NCBI RefSeq assembly: GCF_000712595.1
Contig: NZ_JOTN01000027.1
Location: 1-41,751 of the forward strand
DNA from: Bacillus manliponensis
GTDB taxonomy: Bacteria > Bacillota > Bacilli > Bacillales > Bacillaceae_G
DNA length: 41,751 bases
Reading direction: 5' to 3'
Below, piece after piece: positions 11,545 through 20,624 of this stretch; position 1 is the stretch's first letter; each line of letters starts with the position of its first letter. Made by a program: the position numbers and the translations under genes. The notes beneath the pieces are model-generated. The model saw only the letters and a program-made list of their open reading frames with translations, was not told the DNA's origin and did not search any database.

Positions 11545-11600
11545 TGTGGATAAGTAAAACGAGCTAAACTTATCCACAGTGAATAAGTTTAGCTCGTTTT
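11545..11600. other. Stem-loop carrying DnaA boxes between khpB and mnmE
   Basis: A perfect 18-bp inverted repeat, AAAACGAGCTAAACTTAT at 11556-11573 with its complement at 11583-11600, has a 9-nt loop. Two perfect DnaA boxes lie on or beside it: TTATCCACA (+) at 11570-11578 at the stem/loop border and its inverse at 11545-11553. A one-mismatch box (AGTGAATAA, minus) overlaps 11579-11587. No T-run beyond the stem supports plain termination. It is the most structured element of the 347-bp khpB-mnmE gap; the rest of the gap holds the khpB terminator and AT-rich sequence. Confidence 0.75.
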
Positions 11601-11634
11601 GCACACGGACATAATAAAATGAGTTATTCTTCTT

Positions 11635-11661
11635 TTGCATACAGGTTCCTTATGGTATCCT
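11635..11661 (+). promoter_or_regulatory. Possible mnmE promoter
   Basis: TTGCAT (11635-11640) and TATCCT (11656-11661) have a 15-bp spacer and a TGG just before the -10, so an extended -10 type is possible. The spacing is short, so this is tentative. Confidence 0.35.
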
Positions 11662-11727
11662 AATAATTTAGTGAAACAAAAAATTATGTTGAGTATAGAA
11701 AGAAAGAAATAAGTGAGGTGAAAGAAC

Positions 11728-13104
11728 ATGGAATTTGATACAATTGCCGCGATATCCACAGCCCTTGGAGAAGGAGCAATTGCCATTGTTCGAGTAAGTG
11801 GAGATGATGCGATTGAGAAAGTCAATCGTATTTTTAAAGGAAAAGACTTAACGAAAGTGGATTCTCACACAATTCATTACGGTCACATTGTTGATCTAGA
11901 TCAAGATAGAGTAATTGAAGAAGTTATGGTTTCGATTATGCGAGCACCGAAGACTTTTACACGTGAGGATATTGTAGAAGTAAATTGTCACGGTGGACTT
12001 GTTTCTGTAAATAAAGTTTTACAACTCATTTTAGCAGAAGGGGTTCGTTTAGCAGAACCGGGCGAATTTACAAAACGTGCGTTTTTAAACGGTCGTATTG
12101 ATTTATCTCAAGCAGAAGCAGTAATGGATTTAATTCGTGCAAAGACAGACCGTGCTATGAATGTTGCGATTAATCAAATGGAAGGACGCCTATCTAATTT
12201 AATTGGTCGTTTACGTCAGGAAATTTTAGAAACGTTAGCTCATGTAGAGGTAAATATTGATTATCCAGAATACGATGATGTAGAGGAAATGACACACAAT
12301 ATTTTAATTGAGAAAGCAACGCACGTTCGAGGCGAAATTAAAAAGTTGCTAGAAACATCAAAGCAAGGGAAAATTTTGCGTGAAGGTATTGCAACAGCGA
12401 TTATTGGAAGACCAAATGTCGGAAAATCTTCTTTATTGAACAGTCTTGTTCAAGAAAAGAAAGCAATTGTAACTGACATAGCAGGAACGACTCGAGATGT
12501 AATTGAAGAGTATGTGAATGTGCGGGGAGTACCGCTTCGTTTAATTGATACAGCTGGTATTCGCGAAACAGAAGATATTGTTGAACAAATTGGTGTGGAA
12601 CGTTCAAAAGAGATGATGAATCAGGCAGATTTAGTATTGCTTGTTGTCAATTATAGTGAAGGTTTAACGGCTGAAGATGAAGAATTATTCCATGCTGTGC
12701 AAGGAAAAGACTTTATTGTCATTGTAAATAAAACAGATTTAGCGCAGCAAATTGATATGGAACGTATTACGCAATTAGCTGGTGGAGCTCGTATTATTAC
12801 TACTTCACTTATTGAAGAAAAAGGTGTAGATGAACTGGAAAAGGCTATTGCTGAGCTGTTCTTTGAAGGTGCAATTGAATCGGCAGATATGACATACGTA
12901 TCAAATGCGCGTCACATCGGTTTATTAACGCAAGCAGAAAAAACAATTGGAGACGCAATTGAAGCTATTTATAATGGCGTACCAATTGATATGGTACAAA
13001 TTGATTTAACAAGAACGTGGGAAATACTTGGTGAGATTACAGGGGACACTGTACATGAAAGTTTAATCGATCAGTTATTCTCTCAATTTTGCTTAGGAAA
13101 ATAG
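11728..13104 (+). CDS. mnmE: tRNA uridine-5-carboxymethylaminomethyl(34) synthesis GTPase MnmE
   Basis: MnmE works with MnmG to modify U34 in the wobble position of several tRNAs, using methylene-THF and glycine. The 458-aa product has the N-terminal folate-binding domain, a helical domain, and an inserted G domain with GRPNVGKS (227-234), [13 protein letters not shown] (274-277) and NKTD (334-337). It ends in FCLGK, the conserved C-terminal Cys motif. GAGGTG lies 8 nt before the ATG. mnmG follows after 19 bp. Confidence 0.97.
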   Translation: MEFDTIAAISTALGEGAIAIVRVSGDDAIEKVNRIFKGKDLTKVDSHTIHYGHIVDLDQDRVIEEVMVSIMRAPKTFTREDIVEVNCHGGLVSVNKVLQLILAEGVRLAEPGEFTKRAFLNGRIDLSQAEAVMDLIRAKTDRAMNVAINQMEGRLSNLIGRLRQEILETLAHVEVNIDYPEYDDVEEMTHNILIEKATHVRGEIKKLLETSKQGKILREGIATAIIGRPNVGKSSLLNSLVQEKKAIVTDIAGTTRDVIEEYVNVRGVPLRLIDTAGIRETEDIVEQIGVERSKEMMNQADLVLLVVNYSEGLTAEDEELFHAVQGKDFIVIVNKTDLAQQIDMERITQLAGGARIITTSLIEEKGVDELEKAIAELFFEGAIESADMTYVSNARHIGLLTQAEKTIGDAIEAIYNGVPIDMVQIDLTRTWEILGEITGDTVHESLIDQLFSQFCLGK

Positions 13105-13123
13105 TAGTAAGGAGGAAGAAAGA

Positions 13124-15013
13124 ATGGGATATAATGCCGGTTCTTATGATGTAATTGTCATCGGTGCAGGTCATGCAGGCTGTGAAGCTGGTCTTGCTGC
13201 AGCTCGTATGGGAGCAAAAACATTAATGTTAACAATCAACTTAGATATGGTTGCTTTTATGCCATGTAACCCGTCCGTTGGTGGACCTGCAAAAGGAATT
13301 GTTGTTCGTGAAATTGATGCACTTGGTGGCGAAATGGGTCGAAACATTGATAAAACGCATATTCAAATGCGTATGTTAAATACGGGAAAAGGCCCAGCGG
13401 TACGAGCATTACGTGCGCAAGCAGATAAATTTTCGTATCAGCATGAGCTGAAAAAGACAATTGAAGAAACACCAAATTTAACATTATGCCAAGGTATGGT
13501 AGAACACTTAATCATAGAAGATGGCATATGTACTGGTGTTGTGACACAAACAGGCGGAGAATATAAAGCAAAAACAGTCGTTATTACAACTGGAACGTTT
13601 TTACGTGGTGAAATTATCGTTGGAGATTTAAAATATTCTAGTGGTCCAAACAATCAGCAGCCTTCTGTTAAATTATCAGAACATCTAGAAGAGCTAGGGC
13701 TTGAACTAGTTCGTTTTAAAACAGGAACTCCTCCTCGTGTAAACAGTAATACGATTGATTACAGTAAAACAGAAATTCAGCCAGGTGATGATGTACCTCG
13801 AGCATTTTCGTTTGAAACGACAAAATTCATTATGGACCAAATTCCATGCTGGTTAACATATACAAGTGAAGAAACACATCGTTTAATTGATGGAAATCTT
13901 CATCGATCTGCTATGTATTCTGGAATGATTAAAGGAACAGGACCTCGTTACTGTCCGTCTATTGAAGATAAAGTTGTACGCTTTAATGATAAGCCGCGCC
14001 ACCAAATCTTCTTAGAGCCAGAAGGACGCAATACACAAGAAGTATACGTGCAAGGCTTATCTACAAGTTTACCGGAAGATGTGCAGCGTGATATGTTACG
14101 AACAATTCCGGGACTAGAAAATGTAGAGATGATGCGCACAGGTTATGCAATTGAATATGATGCAATTGTGCCGACTCAGCTGTGGCCAACGTTAGAAACG
14201 AAAAAGATTACAAACTTATATACAGCAGGTCAGATTAATGGTACTTCTGGCTATGAAGAAGCAGCAGGTCAAGGACTAATGGCTGGTATTAATGCAGCAT
14301 GCCGCTCTTTAGGAAAGAAAGAAGTTATTTTAGATCGTTCTGATGCGTATATCGGTGTTTTAATTGATGATTTAGTTACAAAGGGAACGAGTGAACCATA
14401 TCGTTTATTAACATCTCGTGCTGAATATCGCTTATTACTTCGTCATGATAATGCTGATTTACGCTTAACGCATATTGGTCATGAGATTGGATTGATTACA
14501 GAAGAGCGCTATGAACGTTTCACAACGAAGAAAGCGGAAATCGAAGCGGAGAAAGAGCGTTTAGCAAGTATTATTATTAAACCTCGCCCTGAAGTGCAAG
14601 AGTTGATTCGTAGTGTAGGTGGAAGCGAACTGAAAGATGGTATACGTGCGAATGAATTACTACGTCGTCCAGAGATGACGTATGAACATATTCGTACACT
14701 TGTACCAAGTGAAGTAGAAATTAACGATGACGTAGCAGAACAAGTTGAAATCCAAACGAAATATGAAGGATATATTGAAAAATCCTTACAACAAGTTGAT
14801 CGTATGAAGCGTATGGAGAATAAAAAGATTCCAGTTAATATTGACTATGATGCAATTTCAGGATTAGCTTCGGAAGCTCGCCAAAAATTAAAAGATGTAC
14901 GTCCGTTATCTATGGGTCAAGCATCACGTATTTCTGGAGTAAATCCAGCTGATATTTCCATCTTACTTGTGTATTTAGAACAAGGAAAAATTGCGCGAGT
15001 ATCGAACAAATAA
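13124..15013 (+). CDS. mnmG: tRNA U34 modification enzyme MnmG (GidA)
   Basis: The FAD-dependent partner of MnmE in making cmnm5-U34 in tRNA. The 629-aa product starts with a dinucleotide-binding motif, [12 protein letters not shown] (10-21), and has the family signature [11 protein letters not shown]. It also has the FAD/NADH region with TGTFLRGEI and the long helical C-terminal domain that binds MnmE and tRNA. The Shine-Dalgarno AAGGAGG precedes the ATG. It lies between mnmE and rsmG with gaps of about 20 bp on each side, an operon arrangement typical of Firmicutes. Confidence 0.97.
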   Translation: MGYNAGSYDVIVIGAGHAGCEAGLAAARMGAKTLMLTINLDMVAFMPCNPSVGGPAKGIVVREIDALGGEMGRNIDKTHIQMRMLNTGKGPAVRALRAQADKFSYQHELKKTIEETPNLTLCQGMVEHLIIEDGICTGVVTQTGGEYKAKTVVITTGTFLRGEIIVGDLKYSSGPNNQQPSVKLSEHLEELGLELVRFKTGTPPRVNSNTIDYSKTEIQPGDDVPRAFSFETTKFIMDQIPCWLTYTSEETHRLIDGNLHRSAMYSGMIKGTGPRYCPSIEDKVVRFNDKPRHQIFLEPEGRNTQEVYVQGLSTSLPEDVQRDMLRTIPGLENVEMMRTGYAIEYDAIVPTQLWPTLETKKITNLYTAGQINGTSGYEEAAGQGLMAGINAACRSLGKKEVILDRSDAYIGVLIDDLVTKGTSEPYRLLTSRAEYRLLLRHDNADLRLTHIGHEIGLITEERYERFTTKKAEIEAEKERLASIIIKPRPEVQELIRSVGGSELKDGIRANELLRRPEMTYEHIRTLVPSEVEINDDVAEQVEIQTKYEGYIEKSLQQVDRMKRMENKKIPVNIDYDAISGLASEARQKLKDVRPLSMGQASRISGVNPADISILLVYLEQGKIARVSNK

Positions 15014-15034
15014 ATAGTTAGGAGATATGGCAAG

Positions 15035-15754
15035 ATGAATGTTGAACAATTTCAATCTATGCTGGCTGAAAGAGGTATTTCCCTTTCAGAGCGCCAGTTA
15101 GAGCAATTTGATATATACTTCCACACATTAGTTGAGTGGAATGAAAAAATGAATTTAACAGCAATCACAGAGAAGGAAGAAGTATATTTAAAACACTTCT
15201 TTGATTCTGTTACAGCTGCGCTTCATCATGATTTTTCAAAGCCATTTTCAATTTGTGATGTTGGGGCTGGCGCAGGTTTCCCGAGCATTCCGCTTAAAAT
15301 TTGCTTCCCGCACTTAAAAGTTACAATCGTTGACTCTTTACAAAAGCGCATCACATTTTTAAACCATCTAGCAACGCAGCTAGAATTAAAAGATGTTGCA
15401 TTTTGTCACGACCGCGCTGAAACATTTGGGAAAAAAGAAGGTGTTCGTGAATCATTTGATATTGTAATGGCACGTGCAGTTGCTCGTCTTTCTGTTTTAA
15501 GTGAACTATGTTTACCGCTTGTGAAAGTAGGTGGAACATTTATCGCGATGAAAGGTGCAGCTGCTCATGAGGAAATTGAGAATGGAAAGCATGCACTGCA
15601 AGTACTTGGTGGCGAGTTAACAGAGATTGCTAAGTTCCAATTACCGTTCGAAGAAAGTGAACGTAACATCTTAACAATCGAGAAAAAGAGAAAAACGCCA
15701 AAGAAATATCCTCGTAAGCCAGGGACACCAAATAAATTGCCTATTGAAAAATAA
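15035..15754 (+). CDS. rsmG: 16S rRNA (guanine(527)-N7)-methyltransferase RsmG (GidB)
   Basis: Methylates G527 in the 530 loop of 16S rRNA; loss gives low-level streptomycin resistance in several bacteria. The 239-aa product has a Rossmann methyltransferase fold with SAM motif [15 protein letters not shown] and the following acidic [14 protein letters not shown], and ends in a basic tail ([18 protein letters not shown]). AGGAGA precedes the ATG. It is the last gene of mnmE-mnmG-rsmG; only a small 7-bp hairpin (15754-15774) without a T-run follows. Confidence 0.96.
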   Translation: MNVEQFQSMLAERGISLSERQLEQFDIYFHTLVEWNEKMNLTAITEKEEVYLKHFFDSVTAALHHDFSKPFSICDVGAGAGFPSIPLKICFPHLKVTIVDSLQKRITFLNHLATQLELKDVAFCHDRAETFGKKEGVRESFDIVMARAVARLSVLSELCLPLVKVGGTFIAMKGAAAHEEIENGKHALQVLGGELTEIAKFQLPFEESERNILTIEKKRKTPKKYPRKPGTPNKLPIEK

Positions 15755-15798
15755 ATCTTATTAGACGTAAGATTGAGTTATATGAATAAAGATATAGC

Positions 15799-15814
15799 TG
15801 TTTCACATGAAACG
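15799..15814. promoter_or_regulatory. Degenerate parS-like site before noc
   Basis: TGTTTCACATGAAACG matches the ParB site TGTTTCACGTGAAACA at 14 of 16 positions. It lies 48 bp before the noc start. It may be a weak parS, or a site for autoregulation of noc by a ParB-family protein. Confidence 0.5.
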
Positions 15815-15861
15815 TTTTTTATATAGATCATTCAATAGGGTCCAAAGGTGGTGGAATATGT

Positions 15862-16722
15862 ATGAGAAACGCGTTTTCTCGTTTATTTGGCTTTGGAGAT
15901 AAAGAAAGCGAATTAGCATTACAAGAAGAAGGCCATGAGGAAGTTCATGAAGAGATTCAGCAAATTCCGTTAGTAAATATTATTCCAAATCGTTATCAAC
16001 CGCGTACGATTTTTGATGATGCTCGTATTGAAGAGTTAGCATTGACCATTCGTACACATGGATTAATTCAGCCAATTGTTGTACGTCCATATGGAGAAGG
16101 AACATATGAAATTATTGCTGGAGAAAGACGTTTCCGTGCGGCGACAAAGTTGGGCTGGGAAGCTGTTCCTGCTATTGTGAAAAATATGAGTGATACAGAG
16201 ACGGCTTCGGTAGCTTTAATTGAGAATTTACAACGTGAAGAGTTAACCGCGATTGAAGAAGCGATTGCTTATCAAAAATTAATAGAACTACATAATTTAA
16301 CGCAAGAGGCATTAGCACAGCGTCTCGGCAAGGGACAATCGACAGTTGCGAATAAATTACGTCTATTAAAATTACCAGAAGAAATTAAGCAAGCTCTTTT
16401 AGAAAAACATATTACAGAGCGCCATGCACGCGCTCTTATTCCGTTAAAGAATGAAGAGCTACAGATTAAAGTTTTACAAGAAATTATTGCTAATCAATTT
16501 AATGTAAAACAAACGGAAAACCGTGTTGCAAAGCTGTTAGAGGAAACAAAGCCAAAGCGAAAAGCACGTCAAAAAGCAGTAAGTCGTGATATGAGAATTG
16601 CAATGAATACAATTCGTCAATCTTTACAATTAGTTGCTGATAGTGGCTTGAATGTAAACTCTGAAGAGGAAGAATTTGACGAGTATTACCAAATTACTAT
16701 TAAAATACCAAAAAAGAAATAA
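15862..16722 (+). CDS. noc: Nucleoid occlusion protein Noc
   Basis: Noc is a ParB-family CTP switch that binds Noc sites around the origin-proximal chromosome, attaches them to the membrane and blocks Z-ring assembly over the nucleoid. The 286-aa product starts with the amphipathic membrane-targeting helix [15 protein letters not shown]. It then has the ParB/Srx domain with [11 protein letters not shown] and the CTP-binding GERRFRA, the helix-turn-helix region ([27 protein letters not shown]), and a C-terminal dimer domain. It resembles ParB at 17767 but is distinguished by the N-terminal helix. It stands alone, followed by a terminator. Confidence 0.95.
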   Translation: MRNAFSRLFGFGDKESELALQEEGHEEVHEEIQQIPLVNIIPNRYQPRTIFDDARIEELALTIRTHGLIQPIVVRPYGEGTYEIIAGERRFRAATKLGWEAVPAIVKNMSDTETASVALIENLQREELTAIEEAIAYQKLIELHNLTQEALAQRLGKGQSTVANKLRLLKLPEEIKQALLEKHITERHARALIPLKNEELQIKVLQEIIANQFNVKQTENRVAKLLEETKPKRKARQKAVSRDMRIAMNTIRQSLQLVADSGLNVNSEEEEFDEYYQITIKIPKKK

Positions 16723-16832
16723 TTTTGCTTCGTTTTTAATGTTCAGCATAGACGTTAGCATATTGATAAGATTAAATTCTATTTTTGTTATGTGTGGCGT
16801 TGATCTAACAAGAAAATCATTTCTACTAATCT

Positions 16833-16866
16833 AAAAAGATCTCCTTACTATGGAGGTCTTTTTGTT
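16833..16866 (+). terminator. Terminator of noc
   Basis: AAAAAGATCTCC (16833-16844) pairs with GGAGGTCTTTTT (16852-16863) in 12 bp with one G-U pair, a 7-nt loop and a T-run. It separates noc from parA. Confidence 0.88.
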
Positions 16867-17012
16867 ATATATTTTCTTCTAGAAATAAGAAGGAGTTTCT
16901 AAATAAATTTTGAAGTTTAATAACAGATGTAAAAGAAAGAAGATTGTTTCATGTTACAATAAACGTAATGATTTGTAGAAATATGAGAGAAAGGTTGAAA
17001 GTAGGTGACATC

Positions 17013-17774
17013 ATGGGGAAAATCATTGCCATTGCTAACCAAAAGGGTGGAGTCGGAAAGACGACGACATCTGTCAATTTAGGAGCTGGTTTGGCGCAAG
17101 TAGGAAAAAAAGTACTTCTTGTTGATATTGATGCACAAGGAAATGCAACGACAGGAGTAGGAGTTGAGAAATCAGATTTAGATGATTGTATTTACAATGT
17201 TCTTGTAGAGGACACTGATGTTAGTACAGTAATACAAAAGACAGCAACTGAAAATTTAGACGTCCTCCCTGCTACAATTCAACTGGCTGGCGCGGAAATT
17301 GAACTTGTTCCAACAATTTCCCGGGAAGTTCGCCTGAAAAGAGCATTGCAGCCGATTCGAAATCAATATGATTATATTATTATTGATTGTCCCCCATCTT
17401 TAGGTTTATTAACCATTAACGCATTAACAGCAGCAGATTCAGTTATTATTCCTGTACAATGCGAATACTACGCATTAGAAGGATTAAGTCAATTATTAAA
17501 TACTGTTCGACTTGTACAAAAGCATTTAAATAAAGATTTAATGATTCAAGGTGTATTATTAACAATGTTAGATGCACGTACAAACCTAGGGATTCAAGTA
17601 ATAGATGAAGTGAAAAAGTATTTCCGAGATAAGGTATATCGTTCTATTATTCCACGTAATGTTCGTCTAAGTGAGGCACCAAGTCATGGTAAACCGATTA
17701 TGTTATATGATGCTAAGTCAAGAGGGGCGGAAGTCTATATAGATTTAGCGAAGGAAGTGATTGCAGGTGGCTAA
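17013..17774 (+). CDS. parA: Chromosome partitioning ATPase ParA (Soj)
   Basis: Soj is a Walker-type ATPase that forms a dynamic gradient with ParB to segregate origins and also controls DnaA activity at oriC. The 253-aa product has a deviant Walker A KGGVGKTT (11-18), DIDAQGN and IIIDCPPSLG. The start ATG 17013 is 5 nt after AGGTGA. The upstream in-frame extension from 16944 adds 23 residues not found in the family and is rejected. A Noc-type site lies within the coding sequence (17316-17329). The stop overlaps the parB start by 8 nt. Confidence 0.96.
   Translation: MGKIIAIANQKGGVGKTTTSVNLGAGLAQVGKKVLLVDIDAQGNATTGVGVEKSDLDDCIYNVLVEDTDVSTVIQKTATENLDVLPATIQLAGAEIELVPTISREVRLKRALQPIRNQYDYIIIDCPPSLGLLTINALTAADSVIIPVQCEYYALEGLSQLLNTVRLVQKHLNKDLMIQGVLLTMLDARTNLGIQVIDEVKKYFRDKVYRSIIPRNVRLSEAPSHGKPIMLYDAKSRGAEVYIDLAKEVIAGG
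17316..17329. promoter_or_regulatory. Noc-binding-site-like palindrome in parA
   Basis: ATTTCCCGGGAAGT matches the Noc site ATTTCCCGGGAAAT reported for B. subtilis at 13 of 14 positions. It is the best match I noticed in the window, about 8 kb from oriC, where Noc sites are expected. Confidence 0.6.
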
Positions 17775-18618
17775 AGCACTAGGAAGAGGTATTAATGCGT
17801 TCTTTTCTGATTTAGATGTAAAAGAAGAAGAAACAATTCAAGAGCTTAAAGTGACTGTATTGCGTCCGAATCCATACCAACCACGTAAAGTATTTCAAAA
17901 AGAGGCGATTGAAGAGTTAGCATTATCAATTCAAGAACATGGTATTTTACAGCCTCTCATTGTAAGAAAAAGTATTAAAGGATATGAAATTGTTGCTGGT
18001 GAAAGAAGATTCCGTGCTGCGAAAGAAGCAAAATTAGAAACAGTACCTGCGGTTGTGCGTAATTTAAATGATCAACAAATGATGGAACTTGCGTTGTTAG
18101 AGAATTTACAACGCGAAGATTTAACGCCAATCGAAGAAGCATTAGCTTACGAAATGTTAATGGAACAATTAAATATGACACAAGAGCAATTAGCGAAGCG
18201 GCTTGGGAAAAGTAGACCACATGTTGCGAATCATGTACGACTCCTGTCTCTTCCTCCCTTCATACAAGAAATGATTGCAAATGGAAAAATTTCAATGGGG
18301 CACGGTAGAACGTTGCTCGCTTTAAAAGATAAAACGAAGTTACAAGACTTAGTAAAACGAATAGAGAAAGAAAGTTTAAACGTTCGGCAATTAGAACAAT
18401 TGATTCAAAGTATGAATGAGAATGTTTCACGTGAAACAAATAAGAAAGAGACGCAGCGAAATGTATTCTTCGTGGAACAAGAAACGTTTTTAAGAGAAAA
18501 ATTTGGAACTGGTGTGAAGATAAAAGAAACGAAAAAAGAAAAAGGGAAAATTGAAATCGAGTTTTTTAATAAAGACGATTTTAATCGAATTTTAGAGCTA
18601 TTATCAGGGGAAAAATAA
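17767..18618 (+). CDS. parB: Chromosome partitioning protein ParB (Spo0J)
   Basis: ParB binds parS, spreads as a CTP-dependent clamp, loads SMC condensin at the origin and stimulates Soj. The 283-aa product starts AKALGRGINAFF, the ParA-activating N-terminal motif. It has the CTPase motif [11 protein letters not shown], a helix-turn-helix (LTPIEEALAYEMLMEQLNMT, then QEQLAKRLGKSRPHVANHVR), and a C-terminal dimer domain ending in RILELLSGEK. The start is GTG 17767, overlapping the parA stop; TTG 17761 is less likely because MAKxLGxGIN is the family start. A perfect parS (18423-18438) lies in its own coding sequence. Confidence 0.96.
   Translation: MAKALGRGINAFFSDLDVKEEETIQELKVTVLRPNPYQPRKVFQKEAIEELALSIQEHGILQPLIVRKSIKGYEIVAGERRFRAAKEAKLETVPAVVRNLNDQQMMELALLENLQREDLTPIEEALAYEMLMEQLNMTQEQLAKRLGKSRPHVANHVRLLSLPPFIQEMIANGKISMGHGRTLLALKDKTKLQDLVKRIEKESLNVRQLEQLIQSMNENVSRETNKKETQRNVFFVEQETFLREKFGTGVKIKETKKEKGKIEIEFFNKDDFNRILELLSGEK
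18423..18438. promoter_or_regulatory. parS site within parB
   Basis: TGTTTCACGTGAAACA is a perfect 16-bp match to the Bacillus parS palindrome. It lies in the parB reading frame, where it encodes NVSRET. B. subtilis also has a parS within spo0J. Confidence 0.95.
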
Positions 18619-18656
18619 AACAAACCATCTACGCTTATAGATGGTTTGTTTTATTT
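18613..18656. terminator. Bidirectional terminator between parB and yyaC
   Basis: A perfect 19-bp inverted repeat (18613-18631 and 18638-18656) with a 6-nt loop; the arms end in A/T runs on both strands. The parB stop is in the left arm and the yyaC stop codon is in the loop, so the two convergent genes share it. Confidence 0.92.
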
Positions 18657-19252
18657 ATGACGGATAGTTTTTGATCAGTTTCTTTTATACTTGAAGCAAT
18701 AGTTTCTGCCATTTTCATAACGAGGCTTAAACGTGTATTTTGTAAAACGAAAAATTCCATAAAGCCATTTACATTTACGATACCGTGTATGTGCATTTGA
18801 CCAACAGTAGGTAAATTTTTATTCATTGCTGCTCCCGGCTTACTAGGTCCTTTTCCAACTGTAACAGATCCTATGTTTTGGGATTTTCCAAGACAAGCAT
18901 CAATAGCTATGATAAAAGGGTCATGAAATGTTTTGTGTATGTTTTGAATGGTTTCTTCTAAATTTAAGGCGTGGACAGGTTCGTCAAGTGTGCCGTATAT
19001 GTGGAAGTTACGTAAGTTTGCTTGTTCTAATTTTGAACCAACCAATGGACCGAGCGCATCGCCGGTAGAACGATCAGTTCCAATGCATACGAATAAAATT
19101 GGGGTACTATGATTTGTTGGTATGTGTGAGAGAAGAAAGTTACTAATTGTTATTGTAGCTTCTAAGTCATGATGCATCACATTTTGGGACTCTTTTTCAA
19201 AAAAAGGTAAACGAAAACTTCCAATATTCAAGGAGCATCCATCCTTTGGCAT
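18635..19252 (-). CDS. yyaC: Spore protease YyaC (DUF1256 family)
   Basis: A 205-aa DUF1256 protein, the family of B. subtilis YyaC, which is related to the germination protease GPR and is made in sporulation. Visible motifs are FVCIGTDRSTGDALGPLVGSKL, YGTLDEPVHALN and AIDACLGKS with conserved acidic residues. It lies opposite parB, as in other Bacillus. The start is uncertain: ATG 19252 has no Shine-Dalgarno, and TTG 19231 has an AAAGGATGG in front of it and gives a shorter N-terminus. The biochemical role is by family only. No clear forespore promoter was picked. Confidence 0.85.
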   Translation of the reverse strand: MPKDGCSLNIGSFRLPFFEKESQNVMHHDLEATITISNFLLSHIPTNHSTPILFVCIGTDRSTGDALGPLVGSKLEQANLRNFHIYGTLDEPVHALNLEETIQNIHKTFHDPFIIAIDACLGKSQNIGSVTVGKGPSKPGAAMNKNLPTVGQMHIHGIVNVNGFMEFFVLQNTRLSLVMKMAETIASSIKETDQKLSVINKTNHL

Positions 19253-19401
19253 AATAGTATTAGTATATATATATTCTTGCCAATTTATACCTCACATTCT
19301 GATTGAATTAAAAAGAATGTAATAATTTTTTTAGAGAGATGTAAAGAAATTCTGTTACAATAAAAGAATAAAAAGAATTTTTGTTAGAGAGGGATATTTA
19401 C

Positions 19402-20283
19402 ATGAATGAAGTAAATAGATGGTTTGATCCTTTTATTGATTATATGTCTGATCCAGAGCGCTGGGCAGCAATTGGATCAGCAACATTAAAAATCGCTATT
19501 ATCTTAGTAGTGGGATCTCTTGTAATTCGTATTGCAAAGGCAGCAATTCGAAATGCATTTCGAATGCGAGAGCGTTCCCCAATTCAAGTTTCTGAGCGAC
19601 GTACAGTAACAGTTGCAAAGCTCCTTGAGAATATTGTAGCATATGTCGGTATATTTATTATGCTTATTGCAATTTTAGGTGTATTTGATATTAAGGCATC
19701 AGGTTTATTGGCCGGTGCAGGGGTTGTCGGTTTAGCAGTCGGTTTTGGTGCGCAAAGTTTAGTGAAAGATGTCATTACAGGATTATTTATTTTATTAGAA
19801 GATCAGTTTTCAGTTGGGGATTATGTACGTATTGGTCAGTTTGAAGGAACAATTCAAGAAATTGGTCTTCGTACAACAAAAATTCGAAGCTGGACAGGTG
19901 AGATTCACATTTTACCAAATGGTGGTATTCTGGAAGTAACAAACTTTTCGGTTAGCAACAGTGTTGCATTTGTTGATGTATCAATTTCATATGAAAGTGA
20001 TATTGCACTTGCAGAGCGTGTGATTGAAGAGCTTCTAGAGGAACTTCCAATGAAATATGAACAAATGGTAAAACGTCCAGAATTGCTAGGTGTCCAAACG
20101 CTAGGGGCATCTGAAGTTGTCCTGCGCGTAGTTTCAGAAGTGAAACCAATGCAGCATGTCGCAACAGCGAGAGCACTTCGTAAAGAAATTAAAGCACAAT
20201 TAGATAAGCATGGAATTGAGATTCCTTATCCGAAAATGGTTTTATATAATCGTGAAGAAATGGTTAGCAAGAAAGCTAATTAA
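19402..20283 (+). CDS. MscS-family mechanosensitive ion channel
   Basis: A small-conductance mechanosensitive channel homologue of 293 aa that would release solutes on hypo-osmotic shock. TM1 is at about 27-44 (LKIAIILVVGSLVIRIA) and TM2 at about 76-95. TM3 is the Gly/Ala-rich pore helix GLLAGAGVVGLAVGFGAQSLVKDVITG. The beta domain follows (FSVGDYVRIGQFEGTIQEIGLRTTKIRSWTGE), then a C-terminal alpha/beta domain. The start ATG 19402 follows AGAGAGGG; a TTG at 19381 is rejected. It occupies the slot between yyaC and the DUF951 gene. Which of the several Bacillus MscS paralogues it matches cannot be told by eye. Confidence 0.88.
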   Translation: MNEVNRWFDPFIDYMSDPERWAAIGSATLKIAIILVVGSLVIRIAKAAIRNAFRMRERSPIQVSERRTVTVAKLLENIVAYVGIFIMLIAILGVFDIKASGLLAGAGVVGLAVGFGAQSLVKDVITGLFILLEDQFSVGDYVRIGQFEGTIQEIGLRTTKIRSWTGEIHILPNGGILEVTNFSVSNSVAFVDVSISYESDIALAERVIEELLEELPMKYEQMVKRPELLGVQTLGASEVVLRVVSEVKPMQHVATARALRKEIKAQLDKHGIEIPYPKMVLYNREEMVSKKAN

Positions 20284-20304
20284 AAATTGAGAGGAGATTT
20301 GAGA

Positions 20305-20502
20305 ATGGAGCAAAAGCAGTATGACTTATACGATATTGTGGAGATGAAAAAAGCCCACCCATGTGGTGAGAATAGTTGGAAAATTATTCGTTTGGGGATG
20401 GATATCCGTGTTAAGTGTGAAGGGTGTAACCATTCTGTGATGATCCCTCGACGAGAGTTTGATCGTAAGGTTAAGAAAATACTTGTAAAGCATGAAGAAT
20501 AG
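20305..20502 (+). CDS. DUF951 family small zinc-ribbon-like protein
   Basis: A 65-aa protein of the DUF951 family (B. subtilis YyzM type). It has YDIVEMKKAHPCGENSWKIIRLGMDIRVKCEGCNHSVMIPR, where HPCG and CEGC provide candidate metal-binding cysteines and a histidine. GAGGAG precedes the ATG. It follows the MscS gene by 21 bp, so the two are probably co-transcribed, and it is closed by a terminator. The function is unknown; the family is often next to ychF in Firmicutes, as here. Confidence 0.85.
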   Translation: MEQKQYDLYDIVEMKKAHPCGENSWKIIRLGMDIRVKCEGCNHSVMIPRREFDRKVKKILVKHEE

Positions 20503-20505
20503 AGA

Positions 20506-20541
20506 AAAGAAGGGCAGCTGTAAATTGCAGCTGTTCTTTTT
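20506..20541 (+). terminator. Terminator after the DUF951 gene
   Basis: A GC-rich CAGCTG/CAGCTG core, extended by G-U and A-T pairs to AAAGAAGGG..TTCTTTTT, has a 7-nt loop and a T-run, 4 bp after the stop. Confidence 0.85.
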
Positions 20542-20624
20542 ATGATATGGAATGGAACTTGTCATTTTATTCGTTACTATCTATAATGATGGAAGATTGA
20601 GACATAGACATAGGAGTGAAAAAA

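Noticed and set aside
16945-16960. parS-like TGTTTCATGTTACAAT upstream of parA
   Set aside because: It shares only the left half with parS and the right half is lost.
16944-17012. N-terminal extension of ParA by 23 codons
   Set aside because: MGKIIAIANQKGG is the standard start and has AGGTGA 5 nt upstream.
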